NCBI GenBank assembly: GCA_018653365.1
Contig: JABIAG010000002.1
Coordinates: 1-64,000, forward strand
Direction of reading: 5' to 3'
Length of the DNA stretch: 64,000 nt
Source: Candidatus Woesearchaeota archaeon
GTDB taxonomy: Archaea; Nanobdellota; Nanobdellia; Woesearchaeales; JABIAG01
Positions 1 through 9,531 of this stretch are shown here, piece after piece (the first letter of the stretch is position 1; each line of letters begins with the position of its first letter). A program made the position numbers and the translations under genes. The notes beneath the pieces are model-generated. The model ran no database searches. It was not told the origin of the DNA and worked only from the letters and a program-made list of their open reading frames with translations.

Positions 1-1
1 G

Positions 2-394
2 GGGGGGGGGTCTTGGAGTTATTCTTATGAGTATTGTGTTGATAGTTTTGTTTCTGAGTGTGAGGTTGGTGCGTCTTGTCCCGCACGTTTTTGGAATAAG
101 TATGCTCAAGTTTCTGTAGGGGATTGTTCACAAAATAGAGATTCTGATTTGGGTAATAGGAAGCATGAAATGGGCATAACTACCGGTTTTGATGTTAATG
201 GGGATTATGTTGATCATGTGGATTTTTGTATTAATGATACTTATGTTATGGAAGGTGTGATTAATGATTGTGTTGTTGAGTTAGTTCCTGTTGAGTGTCC
301 TGTTGGTTGCGATTCTGAATTTGGGGCTTGTGTTGGTTCTGTTCCCTCTTCTTGGCCTGAGACTAGTGGTAGTGAGGTGGTAGAATGCGATTAA
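2..394 (+). CDS. C-terminal part of a secreted Cys-containing protein (5'-truncated)
   Basis: The reading frame is open from the first complete codon of the window to a TAA at 392-394, so the gene starts outside. The visible 130 residues are rich in Cys, Asp, Val and Gly, with the Gly-Gly-Gly-Ser-Trp start resembling a linker. Cysteines in pairs suggest an exported, disulfide-bonded protein. An internal TTG/ATG could be chosen as a start, but there is no ribosome binding site near it and the composition is the same upstream, so I treat it as a partial gene. The last 10 bases overlap the start of the next gene, which argues for one operon of surface proteins. No family recognised. The ten-G run at the very start may be partly an assembly artefact. 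Confidence 0.6.
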   Translation, partial: GGGSWSYSYEYCVDSFVSECEVGASCPARFWNKYAQVSVGDCSQNRDSDLGNRKHEMGITTGFDVNGDYVDHVDFCINDTYVMEGVINDCVVELVPVECPVGCDSEFGACVGSVPSSWPETSGSEVVECD

Positions 395-3300
395 AACTAT
401 TATTGCCTTTAATGTTATTATTGTTTGTTCCTTTTGTTTTGGCTGAGGATTTTGAGGTGCATCTTGACAAGGGGTGGAATATGTTTAGTATTCCTTTTGA
501 GTCTTTGTCTATTGATGATTTTAATTTGGCGTTGGCAGATGAGGGGTGCAGTATATCTTCTTCTGTTTGGGAGTATGGTGATGGGGAGTATGTTGATGTT
601 TCCGTTTTGAAGTCTGGTGAGGGGTATTGGGTTTATTCTGGTTCTGATTGTGATTTGGTTCTTTCAGGTGATGTTAATTTTTTTAAAAATGACCTTAGTG
701 TGGGTTGGAATTTGGTTGGTGCACCAGGGAAAGATTACACTTTTGCGGATCTTATGGGGAAGTGTGATGTTTCTTCAGTTATTTGGGATTGGGAGTATTC
801 TTCACAGGCAGGATTTTATGATTCAGTTTCGTTCTCTAGTGAGATAGTTCCTTTTTCGGGGTATTGGGTGTATGCTAATCATGATTGTACTTTTGGGGAG
901 TTGGTGAATAAAAAGCGTAATTATGGGGGGGTTTTTGATGCTGTTGAGGGTTGTAATGTTTTATATCCTGTTTATCAAGGGGATAGAACTGCGGATGAGG
1001 TAATTTCGCATTTGAAGAAGTATGCTTCTTATTTTAATGTTGATGGGGATAATGCAGTCACTCAAGATGATCTGAGATTGATTTATAATAAACGTAGAGT
1101 TTATGATAACCCTTTTTTTGGGGAAGAGCTTCGGTTGTCTCTTTTAATACCGAATTATTTAAAGGATACAATAAAGTTGTCTGCACAACAGGTTCTTGAG
1201 AATATTGAACGGTCTGAAAATCATTATGATTCAACTTCTGGTGACTCAGCTTTGGATGTAAATGATGATGGGCGTATGGATTTTTCAGATTTAATTTTGA
1301 TAAATCGTGCGTTTGTTACCTGTAATAAACTTCAGCTTCCTTTGAAGCAAGTTTTTGTTGTTTCTAATGAAAATTGGAGGGATGTGTTGTCTTTGGTTCC
1401 TGTTGCGGTTTGGTCTCAGCAAGAGGGGGATGATTCTGTTTGTTCAAGGGGTTATGGCGCTTCGGGTGATGTTTGTGTTTATCCTTTGCTTGTTTATCAT
1501 GAAGAAAAAGGGACGCAAACCTGGGTTCCTCAACCCTTAGATATAGCGCTTTATGATGAGAATGATGAGTTGATAGATTTGCTAGCAAGGTTAGTACTTC
1601 CTTCATCTTCTGTAGAAAAGAGCGCGATTCCTATTGGGGGAGATTATCGTTTAGATGTGAAGATCAATAGTTTAAGATCAGATATTTATGTTGAGAGTTT
1701 GGAGGTGCTGAATCTTCCTTCTCATTTAGTTCAGGAGTCACGTTTTATAGTTGGTGAAACGATTCTGAAGCGAGGGTCCGCATATGCTTATCCTACGATT
1801 AAGTCAATTTCTGAGCCTGATGATGCAATCACCTTAATTGATGCAGATTCTATTATTCATTTTATGCAACAGTATAGTGAAAAATCTCCGATTGATGGTG
1901 TTACCCTGTTTGGGGAGTCTCCTTTGGAGTTGGATGGGTTAATAACTGATGAGAATAACGAGTATGGTGCGAGGTTGGATGAGGATAGTGTGCAGAAGAT
2001 TTTGAAAAGGGCCGATCTTCCAGAGGGTGCCAATCCTGAGGATTATGTGTTATATGAAGATTTGATAAATTATTACTGGGAGTATTATGATTCTGTTGTT
2101 TTTGTCGAGGATGATTATGAGTTGGCTTTATTAGCTTCTACTTATGCTAGTTTAATCAATGTTCCGTTAATAATTGAGGGGACGGAACTGGATCAAGATA
2201 AGTATTTTGAAGGAAAACAGGTTATTTGTGTTGGAGTTGTTGGCAGGGTTTGTGATAGTGTTTATTCTTTAACGGATTTGCAAGAGGAGTATTTTAGTAA
2301 AACTCAAACTAATAAGTTAATTTTAACCAATCCTTCTGATTTAGATCTTAAAACGCTAGATGAATTAGAAACTGATAAATCGGAAGGGGATATAATAAAC
2401 TTGTATAGTAAAACTTCTTTGCTTGCACCGATTTTGGCAAGTGCAAAGCAGGAATTGATTCTTTCTGTTAATAGTGATGATTATGTTGTGGTTGATGATT
2501 ATTTGAAAGAGCAGTATGATAAGTATGTTGAGAGTGATATGAGAACATGTAATGCGGGGGAGGATTGTTCTTCAGGATTCGTGTTGGATAGTGTCCCTAT
2601 GTTAATATTTGAGAACGAGCTTACTTATGATTTTGTCGGGTTAAAAAAGCGCGCGGGTGTTGATCTATTAGGGGAAGCGATATTTTCTTCCTTACTTTTC
2701 TTTGATTGTGATGACTCTGTGCTTGAGGTGAGTCTATTTAATAATGATGTTCTGATTGGTTCAAAACTAACGGAGTGTCATCAGAGCTCGGAAGTATATG
2801 CATCAAAAGATTGGTATTATGGAGCATTTTATTTAAATGACCTTGAGGTTAACACGTTGGAACCGGGTACTTTAAGGTTAGAATTTGAAAATGCCAAGGT
2901 AGCTATTGATCAAGAATATGCCTATAATTATTTTCAGGTCAAAGCTGTTTACTTTATTGAAAATGTGTTACATTTTCAGGATTATGTGAGCTGTAAGTTT
3001 GATTACGCAGCAGATGGGACGTATGGTGTGAGAAATTGTATTGACCCTGAATTAGCACAATCAACTTCGGTTGAACAGCATGTTTCATCATCTGAAACAT
3101 TATTTAATTTTGATAATTTGGATGCCTCTAAAAAATATATGTTATCTGTTCAAGCAAGTGGACATTATCCTAGATCTGCACCTCTTGAATTATTTGGTAA
3201 TGATAATAAATTAGGGGAGCTAGTATTCGTAAGAGCGGCTGTGAGTGGGAGGTATGAAATTCCTCAAAGTATGATCGAGTCCGGTAATTTACAGGTCAAA

Positions 3301-4200
3301 TTCGTTCCAACAACTCCTCAGGGGGAGTATAATGTCAAGGTAAGTTTATCTGTTGTTGAGCCAACCTATTTAACTATATTTGCAGATGCAAAGGCAGTGC
3401 CTTATTCGAAAATTGATCGCATATACCGTTATGTTCTTAATTACGCTTTAGATCAAACTGAGTATGCAGATATTGATGGTGATTTTTATCCTGATCTTTA
3501 TACAGGTAGGATTATGGGCCTAACCACGTCCGATGTTTCAAGTTATTTGGCAAGAGATCTGTTTTATTCATCACTTGTTGACAATAATAAAGCCGCTTTC
3601 TTGGTAGGGAATGGATTTGATGATCATAATGGGGCTATGCAAAAGAATGGCAATGTTGCGCCCGTTTGGGCAAATTCGTTTAGTGCAGTGCAATATGCTG
3701 TGACCTGTTCTGAGGCAGATCCAAAAGGCGAGTCCTGTTTTCCTTATACTCCTCTCAATAAACGGGATGTTTGGAGGACTTCAATGAGCGGAAGAGAACT
3801 GATATTCTTAGCCAATCATGGTTCTACTTCAAGTGCAGGAATACATTCAGCATCAATACCTCCTCTTGAGAATAGCATAATCATTACTCACTCTTGTTCT
3901 ACTTGTGCCGCTAAACAATCAAGTGATTTTAAAGAGTTTGGAGCTCAGTCTTTTTGTAATAACGCTATTAGAAAGGGCGCAGTAGGGTATACTGGCGCAG
4001 TAAGCGTCTCTTATGGAAGTAATATTCAAAGAGAGATGATGAATAACCTTTATCTTGAAAATAAAGATTTGGGTCAGGCATTTGTAGCTTCTTATGAAGG
4101 AGCGACCGCTCGCTGGTGGAATGAGTTAATTGGGGATCCGACATTCAAGCTTAACCCTCAATACAATTTGTTGGAGCCTTTGGAGGTTGGATGGAAATGA
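385..4200 (+). CDS. Secreted gingipain-like (peptidase C25 family) protein with dockerin-like repeats
   Basis: Protein of 1271 residues with a clear signal peptide (about 1-20). Residues about 30-178 hold two copies of a beta-type repeat with the pattern GWN..S.P...W.Y...G.GYWVY. Residues about 217-312 hold two dockerin-like EF-hand loops (VDGDNAVTQDD and LDVNDDGRMDFSD), expected to bind calcium. The last 230 residues look like the caspase-fold C25 (gingipain) catalytic domain: a TGRIMG segment, His1145 in ANHGST, Cys1171 in THSCSTC, and the closing GDPTFKL motif typical of that family. I infer an exported cysteine protease or a protein derived from one; which of Cys1171 and Cys1174 is the nucleophile is uncertain. 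GAGGTGG lies 5 bases before the ATG. It overlaps the genes on both sides and probably shares their transcript. Confidence 0.7.
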   Translation: MRLKLLLPLMLLLFVPFVLAEDFEVHLDKGWNMFSIPFESLSIDDFNLALADEGCSISSSVWEYGDGEYVDVSVLKSGEGYWVYSGSDCDLVLSGDVNFFKNDLSVGWNLVGAPGKDYTFADLMGKCDVSSVIWDWEYSSQAGFYDSVSFSSEIVPFSGYWVYANHDCTFGELVNKKRNYGGVFDAVEGCNVLYPVYQGDRTADEVISHLKKYASYFNVDGDNAVTQDDLRLIYNKRRVYDNPFFGEELRLSLLIPNYLKDTIKLSAQQVLENIERSENHYDSTSGDSALDVNDDGRMDFSDLILINRAFVTCNKLQLPLKQVFVVSNENWRDVLSLVPVAVWSQQEGDDSVCSRGYGASGDVCVYPLLVYHEEKGTQTWVPQPLDIALYDENDELIDLLARLVLPSSSVEKSAIPIGGDYRLDVKINSLRSDIYVESLEVLNLPSHLVQESRFIVGETILKRGSAYAYPTIKSISEPDDAITLIDADSIIHFMQQYSEKSPIDGVTLFGESPLELDGLITDENNEYGARLDEDSVQKILKRADLPEGANPEDYVLYEDLINYYWEYYDSVVFVEDDYELALLASTYASLINVPLIIEGTELDQDKYFEGKQVICVGVVGRVCDSVYSLTDLQEEYFSKTQTNKLILTNPSDLDLKTLDELETDKSEGDIINLYSKTSLLAPILASAKQELILSVNSDDYVVVDDYLKEQYDKYVESDMRTCNAGEDCSSGFVLDSVPMLIFENELTYDFVGLKKRAGVDLLGEAIFSSLLFFDCDDSVLEVSLFNNDVLIGSKLTECHQSSEVYASKDWYYGAFYLNDLEVNTLEPGTLRLEFENAKVAIDQEYAYNYFQVKAVYFIENVLHFQDYVSCKFDYAADGTYGVRNCIDPELAQSTSVEQHVSSSETLFNFDNLDASKKYMLSVQASGHYPRSAPLELFGNDNKLGELVFVRAAVSGRYEIPQSMIESGNLQVKFVPTTPQGEYNVKVSLSVVEPTYLTIFADAKAVPYSKIDRIYRYVLNYALDQTEYADIDGDFYPDLYTGRIMGLTTSDVSSYLARDLFYSSLVDNNKAAFLVGNGFDDHNGAMQKNGNVAPVWANSFSAVQYAVTCSEADPKGESCFPYTPLNKRDVWRTSMSGRELIFLANHGSTSSAGIHSASIPPLENSIIITHSCSTCAAKQSSDFKEFGAQSFCNNAIRKGAVGYTGAVSVSYGSNIQREMMNNLYLENKDLGQAFVASYEGATARWWNELIGDPTFKLNPQYNLLEPLEVGWK

Positions 4201-5180
4201 AGAAGATTCTTTTATTAACGTTAATCTTGGTTTTTATATGTCCTGTTAATGCATTTATTGATGTAAGTTTGGATTCTGAGAGTTTTGGGTTGGGAGATGA
4301 GATTGTTCTTGTTTTTAATCTGTATTCTTTTAATGAGGATGTTTCTTTGAAGTATGATGTCACTGTAGATTGTCCTCAGTTGCCTACTGCTATGCTTGTG
4401 GATGAGGTAAGTGTGGTTGAGCTTGTGGCAAATGTTTCTTCTAAGGTTAATTATTCTTATTATAATGTAATTGAGGATACTGAGCCTCAGGTTTGTAAGG
4501 CGTTTTTTAATTTAGTGGAACCTAACAAGTATACTGTTACGAGGGAGTTTGAGATAATTACTGATCCGAGTTTTGATTTTAATATTAAGTTGTGTACTTC
4601 TGAGTCTTGTGAAGTGGAGTCTAAGTCTCATCTTAAAGGTGGGGAGGTATATTTTGATTATTTTGCAATGGTTTCGGAACCTTTGATAACGGCTTCTTTA
4701 ACTTATCCTGATAGTTCAATAAAGTCAATTACTTTACCTTCCTCAATCAACGCAAAACAGTTAGGTACTTACACTCTTAAGGTAACTGCTTCTAAGGATG
4801 GTTTTAAGACCGTTACTGACGAAGAGCAGTTTGTGATTTCTGATAGGCTTCCTAATATTGGTTTGGTTGAGAAGCGAGATGAACATGTTGTTAACGCTTC
4901 TGACTTACCGAGTATTCCTAGTTTAGAGGATCAACTTTACAAGACTAATTATCTTTTGACTGCGTTACTATCAATTATTTTAGTTCTTGCAGTAATATTT
5001 CTTTTGAATTTTGTTCTTAGGTTAAAAGAGGGTGAGAGAAGTGTTATTTTGAAGTTGGAGAATTATATCTTGAATGCTAAATCACAAGGTTATAGTAATT
5101 TTTCTATTAAGCGTGTTCTTAAGCGTAGTGGTTGGAAAATGGAGGAGATTGATCGTGCTTTCAGTCTGATTAAGAAATGA
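4191..5180 (+). CDS. Surface protein with C-terminal membrane anchor and cytosolic helical tail
   Basis: 329 residues: signal peptide (about 1-21), a beta-rich exported domain with Cys residues, one membrane segment (about 253-277) and a charged cytosolic tail of about 50 residues. The tail reads as two or three short helices with the pattern YI....GYS...IKRVL..SGW....ID.AF, which reappears at the end of the gene at 8859-9530. That tail pattern looks like a small UBA-like helical module; its role is unknown. The gene starts inside the end of the preceding gene and ends with an ATGA overlap into the next, so the three are translationally coupled. I do not recognise the exported domain. Confidence 0.6.
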   Translation: MEMKKILLLTLILVFICPVNAFIDVSLDSESFGLGDEIVLVFNLYSFNEDVSLKYDVTVDCPQLPTAMLVDEVSVVELVANVSSKVNYSYYNVIEDTEPQVCKAFFNLVEPNKYTVTREFEIITDPSFDFNIKLCTSESCEVESKSHLKGGEVYFDYFAMVSEPLITASLTYPDSSIKSITLPSSINAKQLGTYTLKVTASKDGFKTVTDEEQFVISDRLPNIGLVEKRDEHVVNASDLPSIPSLEDQLYKTNYLLTALLSIILVLAVIFLLNFVLRLKEGERSVILKLENYILNAKSQGYSNFSIKRVLKRSGWKMEEIDRAFSLIKK

Positions 5181-5821
5181 AACTTTCAGTAAATGTTATT
5201 GTGATTTTAATTATTGCATTAGTGGTTTTGGGTTTAATCCTGGGGTTTGTAGTTCCTAGGTTTCAAACAACCTCTTCTAAGTTTGTTTATGAACAAGAGA
5301 CGCCTGAACCTCCCATTCCTGATCCAGTCAACCAGTTGACTATTTCACAGGAGGTTGTTAAGGTTTCTTCACAACAAACTGCTATCAAGGCCAGCTTGTA
5401 TAATCCTTCTGATGAAAGCTGGGATGTTATTGGGCATTGGGGAATTTTATTCAAGGGTTGTGCAGCATCTGATTCTATTTGTTTTATTAACTCTTCTAAC
5501 ACTTTATGTGATGATTTTGGCAAGGATGTTGATTGTGCTTCTAGCCCTACTTTTATGCCAGGGGATGGTTGTTTTGTTGAAGATTTGAATGATGGCGATC
5601 CTGATTGCGCACCTCAAGATATCAAATTGGAGGTGTATTGTAATACTAAACTAATTGGTGAGAGTTATGTTCAAGATATTCCTGCTAATAATTTTAGAAC
5701 GTTTACACTTTTACTATCGGTTCCTGCTACGTTTGAAAAAAATGAGTTTCAGGAATGTATTTTAAAATCTGTTTCCCCACTTCCTCGGGAAAAGTCATTC
5801 TCGCTTTATGTTGAAAAATAA
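5177..5821 (+). CDS. Membrane-anchored exported protein, pilin-like N-terminus
   Basis: 214 residues. Residues about 3-28 form a single very hydrophobic segment (VIVILIIALVVLGLILGF) right at the N-terminus, as in signal anchors or pseudopilin-like proteins, followed by an exported domain with eight or so cysteines that could form disulfides. No type III signal cleavage site is obvious. It starts with an ATGA overlap on the gene before it and ends the operon that begins upstream of the window. Family not recognised; a structural subunit of the cell surface is an inference from context. Confidence 0.55.
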   Translation: MKLSVNVIVILIIALVVLGLILGFVVPRFQTTSSKFVYEQETPEPPIPDPVNQLTISQEVVKVSSQQTAIKASLYNPSDESWDVIGHWGILFKGCAASDSICFINSSNTLCDDFGKDVDCASSPTFMPGDGCFVEDLNDGDPDCAPQDIKLEVYCNTKLIGESYVQDIPANNFRTFTLLLSVPATFEKNEFQECILKSVSPLPREKSFSLYVEK

Positions 5822-5855
5822 AAACCCTTATAAATTTCAATTATTATAATTAGTT

Positions 5856-6875
5856 ATGGACATTTTATATGGTGTTACTGGTGTGGGTATGGGTCATGCT
5901 ATTCGTAGTAAGATTATTATTACACACTTATTAAAAAAAGGGCATAATGTCATAATTTTTTCTTATGGTCCTGCTTTTGAATTTTTAAAAAAATCATTTA
6001 AGAACGTTCATAAGCTTGAGGGATTGGAATTGTTTTATGACAATAATGTTGTTCATGTTTCTAAAACCTTGATTGTAAATTTGTTAAAGTATCCTCATAA
6101 GTTTTTACTTAATCTTCCTAAGTTTCTCAAGTACAAGCCCCAATTTGTTATTACTGATTTTGAGCCCATGACTTACATGTTTGCTAAGCGAAGAAAAATA
6201 AAGGTTATTGGTGTGGATAATATTAGTATGATCAAGAAGGTTAAAAATCCTAAGTTGAAGAATCGGAAAGCCAAATTTTTAGCTAATCTTGTTGCTTCGG
6301 TTATTACTCCTCATTGCGATCATTATTTGATTCCCTCTTTTTTTGAACAAGCGAAGTACCCAAACATTCAGGTTTTTAGTCCGATTTTACGAGATGAAGT
6401 TATTCGGGCTAAGCCAAGAGTTGGGAAGAAAGTTTTGGTGTATACCACTTCTCAAAATTATGAAAAGAAATTACTTAAGATTCTACCTCAAGTTGATAAG
6501 GAGTTTATTGTTTATGGTTTTAACAAATCAGCAAAAGTGAAAAATATCACGTTTAAGAAATTTTCAGAAAAAAAGTTCTTAATGGATTTGAAAAATTGTC
6601 ATTCGGTTATTTGTTATGGTGGCTTTTCATTAATTTCTGAAGCATTATATCTTAAGAAGCCAGTATTAGTTCTTCCCATTAAGGATCACTATGAGCAATT
6701 ATTGAATGCGGACTTTGTTAGGTCTAGTCAGTTTGGAATCTCTTCTCCAAGTCTAACTCCTGAAGTTCTGAATGCATTTTTTATTAGTTCTACTGAGTTT
6801 AGAAGGAATCTTGCTGCTTATACGGGGGTTGGTAATAAGGCCTTGTTTAGAGAATTGGATATTTTACTCAAATAA
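5856..6875 (+). CDS. GT-B glycosyltransferase, family 28 (MurG)-like
   Basis: 339 residues. The N-terminus has the glycine motif VTGVGMGHAIRS of the MurG/GT28-type acceptor domain; the C-terminal half has the donor-sugar-binding stretch CYGGFSLISEALYLKKPVLVLP followed by a D-HYEQ segment that matches the usual GGF/GG..E......P......Q pattern. It should transfer a nucleotide-activated sugar to a lipid or glycan on the cytosolic face of the membrane. A TATA-like box (TTATAAAT) centred near 5830 lies 26 bases before the ATG, so the mRNA is probably leaderless. With the PIG-L deacetylase at 8087 it suggests a local glycan-making function. Its end overlaps the convergent gene by 12 bases. Acceptor and sugar cannot be told. 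Confidence 0.7.
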   Translation: MDILYGVTGVGMGHAIRSKIIITHLLKKGHNVIIFSYGPAFEFLKKSFKNVHKLEGLELFYDNNVVHVSKTLIVNLLKYPHKFLLNLPKFLKYKPQFVITDFEPMTYMFAKRRKIKVIGVDNISMIKKVKNPKLKNRKAKFLANLVASVITPHCDHYLIPSFFEQAKYPNIQVFSPILRDEVIRAKPRVGKKVLVYTTSQNYEKKLLKILPQVDKEFIVYGFNKSAKVKNITFKKFSEKKFLMDLKNCHSVICYGGFSLISEALYLKKPVLVLPIKDHYEQLLNADFVRSSQFGISSPSLTPEVLNAFFISSTEFRRNLAAYTGVGNKALFRELDILLK

Positions 6876-7997
6876 TGCTTGTTTTAGTTTTGTCTTTGAT
6901 TCACTAAGTTTGTCAAGTAATTCAGAATAACTCACCCATTTATATTCTTGTTCAAACAGGTCAAACAAGTACATGTCGTATTCATCAAATATTAAATAAA
7001 CAAAGCTTCCTTCAACATACTCGTTTTCAGGTATTTGTATAACTTTATCTCTTCTCATATCAAACATTACCTCGCCGGTTTGTGGTTCAATTAACAGTGC
7101 GTTATTCATTGATTCTTTGATGCCGTTACTTAAGCTAGTATCCGAAAATGCTAACAGACAATGTCCTCCAATCAGCCAACTTTCTTTTGGAATTATTTTT
7201 GTTTCCCATGGTTTGAGGGGCAAGTTGCCACACACTATGTAATTATGCTTTAATTCAAACTTATAGTCTTTTGCGTCTTTTATGAAGTAGTCTTCTTTAT
7301 TTTCAATAAAATGTTTTTGTCCTTTTGCTTCTTCATAACCAATGAATGTTATGTGTTGGTATTCTTCTTTTTGGTTATTACATTCATCTTTTAAATAATT
7401 TATTTCTGCATTGGTTAGCAAAGATATGTCTTCACAATCCCCTCCCTTGTTTTCAAAGATTGATTTAAGGTCTTGCATAAAGTCTTCCTTTCCCAATTCT
7501 GTGTCGTTTAAATAAGAAAACCCATTTTCTTCTTCATTTATGAATGGAAGACAGCTTAATCTTATTTGACATTCTCGATTTTCTAAGTTCATGCAATTTT
7601 TACGTAATTCAATTTGCATTCCAGAATAATCTAAAACGTTATCAATGTTTGAATTTGTATTAAACCAATTTAGCGAATCAACTATTCTGCCCTCAAACAT
7701 TTCTACTTCTGCAAGTATGTTGTATGCTTCTACTCTTAATCCATCATAGTTTTCACTTAGTTCGTTTTTTTCAGTTTCTAACTGTTCTGCAGTTCCTTCA
7801 ATTGTTCTTTTTTCTTTTTCTACCTCTTTTAAGTTCGCTCCCAGATTTATTAGTTGTTCTTCTTTCTCGGTTATTTGTACTTTTAGAATTTCTATTTCTT
7901 TCTTTAAATTAGCTCTGCCACTGGAAAAAACGATTATTGTTCCTAATAGAACGATTACAAGAATAACTATTGTTGAAAGAGAGGATCTTTCATCCAT
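6864..7997 (-). CDS. Membrane protein with coiled coil and transglutaminase-like domain
   Basis: About 377 residues. The N-terminus has one membrane segment (ILVIVLLGTIIVF), followed by a coiled coil of about 60 residues, then a globular domain with GGDCEDISLL, GGHCLLAF and IEPQTG. The spacing of Cys, His and an acidic residue resembles the Cys-His-Asp triad of transglutaminase-like cysteine proteases. Whether it is active as a protease, amidase or crosslinker is unknown. An in-frame ATG 45 bases further upstream exists, but a TATA-like box centred near 8024 sits 27 bases from the ATG at 7997, so I choose the latter as a leaderless start. It converges on the glycosyltransferase and overlaps its end. 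Confidence 0.6.
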   Translation of the reverse strand: MDERSSLSTIVILVIVLLGTIIVFSSGRANLKKEIEILKVQITEKEEQLINLGANLKEVEKEKRTIEGTAEQLETEKNELSENYDGLRVEAYNILAEVEMFEGRIVDSLNWFNTNSNIDNVLDYSGMQIELRKNCMNLENRECQIRLSCLPFINEEENGFSYLNDTELGKEDFMQDLKSIFENKGGDCEDISLLTNAEINYLKDECNNQKEEYQHITFIGYEEAKGQKHFIENKEDYFIKDAKDYKFELKHNYIVCGNLPLKPWETKIIPKESWLIGGHCLLAFSDTSLSNGIKESMNNALLIEPQTGEVMFDMRRDKVIQIPENEYVEGSFVYLIFDEYDMYLFDLFEQEYKWVSYSELLDKLSESKTKLKQALFE

Positions 7998-8086
7998 TTG
8001 TCTTTTTGTAAGTTTATGAGTATAAAAAGATTTTGTAAACACTATTACGCAAACCTTTATATACGTTCTTTCTTACTTTTGTGCTT

Positions 8087-8728
8087 ATGGAAAATGTTTT
8101 GATTTTGTGCGCACATCCCGACGATGAAGTGTTTGGTGTAGGTGGCACTATAGCCAAGTATGTTAACGATGGGAATAAGGTAACTAGTGTTATTTTTTCT
8201 TATGGTGAGAAGGCACTTCCTTGGTTAAAGCCTGAAGAAGTGGTTAAAATCCGGAAGAATGAAAGTTTAAGGGCGGCTAAAGTGATTGGTACTCATAACA
8301 CGATTTTTTTAGGGTTGGCTGAAGGAAAAATTGGCGATGCTTCTAAAAAGATTCAAAATGAATTAAAAGTGATAATTAAAAAAATTGATCCTTCCAAAAT
8401 TTTTACTCATTCTCTAGATGATCCTCATGCTGATCATCGTGCAGTTTATAAGTTGGTTATGGAAATTTTAAAAGAGATTAAATATGTGAATGATTTGTAT
8501 GCGTTTGATGTTTGGAATCCAGTTCTTCTTAGAAAGAGAAATTCTCCAAAACTTTATGTTGACATAACTGATACGTTTAAGTTAAAACTTAGTGCTTTGA
8601 AGAAATTTAAAACACAAAATGTTCAGGGTAGGTGGCCTCTTATGCCTGCAGTTATTTCTAGAGCGTTTATTTATGGTATTATGAGTAAGCATCGTTTTGC
8701 AGAAAGGTTTGTTAAACTTAGTTTGTAG
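8087..8728 (+). CDS. PIG-L/LmbE family GlcNAc deacetylase-like protein
   Basis: 213 residues. AHPDDEVFGVGG near the N-terminus is the zinc-binding signature of the PIG-L/LmbE family, and HADHRAVY around residue 110 supplies the third metal ligand. Family members remove acetyl groups from N-acetylglucosamine in glycolipids or small thiols; here the neighbouring glycosyltransferase suggests glycolipid or glycan work. The reading frame could start at a GTG at 8081, but a TATA-like box (TTTATATA) centred near 8059 is 28 bases before the ATG at 8087, fitting a leaderless start. The last 46 bases of the gene are duplicated 96 bases downstream. Confidence 0.75.
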   Translation: MENVLILCAHPDDEVFGVGGTIAKYVNDGNKVTSVIFSYGEKALPWLKPEEVVKIRKNESLRAAKVIGTHNTIFLGLAEGKIGDASKKIQNELKVIIKKIDPSKIFTHSLDDPHADHRAVYKLVMEILKEIKYVNDLYAFDVWNPVLLRKRNSPKLYVDITDTFKLKLSALKKFKTQNVQGRWPLMPAVISRAFIYGIMSKHRFAERFVKLSL

Positions 8729-8824
8729 GCTCGACCGTTAGGGAGACCTACTTCGTTTGGCATTGGCGAAAGAATGCTGAGTGAGCATCGTTTTGCAGAA
8801 AGATTTGTTAAACTTAGTTTGTAG
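8683..8824 (+). repeat. Direct duplication of the 3' end of the PIG-L gene
   Basis: The last 46 bases of the gene (8683-8728, including its TAG) reappear at 8779-8824 with two mismatches. The 50-base insert between them has a GACCGTTAGGGAG word and ends in an imperfect inverted copy of the repeat: GCGAAAGAATGCT pairs with AGCATCGTTTTGC of the second copy, with two mismatched positions and a GAGTG loop. The second copy has no start and is not a gene. Confidence 0.85.
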
Positions 8825-8858
8825 AAACATTTATTAAGTAATTTGCTAATTTTTTAGT

Positions 8859-9530
8859 ATGAAATTAGGTCTTTATGTTTTCATGGTTATTATTTTTGTT
8901 TCTTTTGTATTTGCATTTGATTTGGATGACCTTCCTTTGGGTGATTTGCCAACTCCTAGTACTGGGGCGGATTCTGATTTAGATGATGCGTACGATTCTG
9001 CTTCTGCTGATGAGAGAGGTGACAATCTGCACTCTTCTACAACTTTTTATGATGATCCTCCTGAAAATTATAGTCCTCCGGCTCCAACTAATCCTGTTGT
9101 GCTAACTCAACCAAATACTATAAAAAATGCTTCTGAGCTGGTTGCTGATTTAAGAGCGGAGTTAAACTCTAAGTTTTTAACAGAATCTGAAATACAATCC
9201 TTAATCTCACAATACTCTCTTTCAGAGTCAGAAATCCTTGTTTTAATAGAAGAATATGTAAATGAAAAAAGATCCCCCTCTCATTATTTGACATATATTC
9301 TTTCTGGAGGAGTTATTTTTTTAGTTGTTTTAATCTTGATTATATTGTTTGTTACAAAGAAAAATTTAAAAGGTAAAGGTGTTAAGGTTGAAAGTAACGT
9401 TAATGAGTTGGTTGAATATATCAAAAAGAATTCGTCTTTTTCTTCTGTTCAGCTTAGATTGACATTAGCACAGGGTGGCTGGTCTGATAAGGACATAGCT
9501 CAAGCATTTAAGATTGTAGGGAGGAGTTAA
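8859..9530 (+). CDS. Surface protein with single membrane anchor and cytosolic helical tail
   Basis: 223 residues: signal peptide (about 1-20), an acidic low-complexity exported region rich in Asp, Ser and Pro, a short helix-forming region with LTESEIQSLISQYSLSESE, a membrane segment (about 142-167) and a cytosolic tail. The tail (VEYIKKNSSFSSVQLRLTLAQGGWSDKDIAQAF) follows the same pattern as the tail of the protein encoded at 4191-5180. A TATA-like CATTTATTA centred near 8831 is 28 bases before the ATG. GGGAGGAG at its end forms the ribosome binding site of the next gene, so the two are one operon. Function unknown. Confidence 0.6.
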   Translation: MKLGLYVFMVIIFVSFVFAFDLDDLPLGDLPTPSTGADSDLDDAYDSASADERGDNLHSSTTFYDDPPENYSPPAPTNPVVLTQPNTIKNASELVADLRAELNSKFLTESEIQSLISQYSLSESEILVLIEEYVNEKRSPSHYLTYILSGGVIFLVVLILIILFVTKKNLKGKGVKVESNVNELVEYIKKNSSFSSVQLRLTLAQGGWSDKDIAQAFKIVGRS

Positions 9531-9531
9531 A

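Noticed and set aside
1-10. Ten-G run as a regulatory or structural element
   Set aside because: It lies at the very edge, fits Gly codons in frame, and could be a poly-G read artefact.
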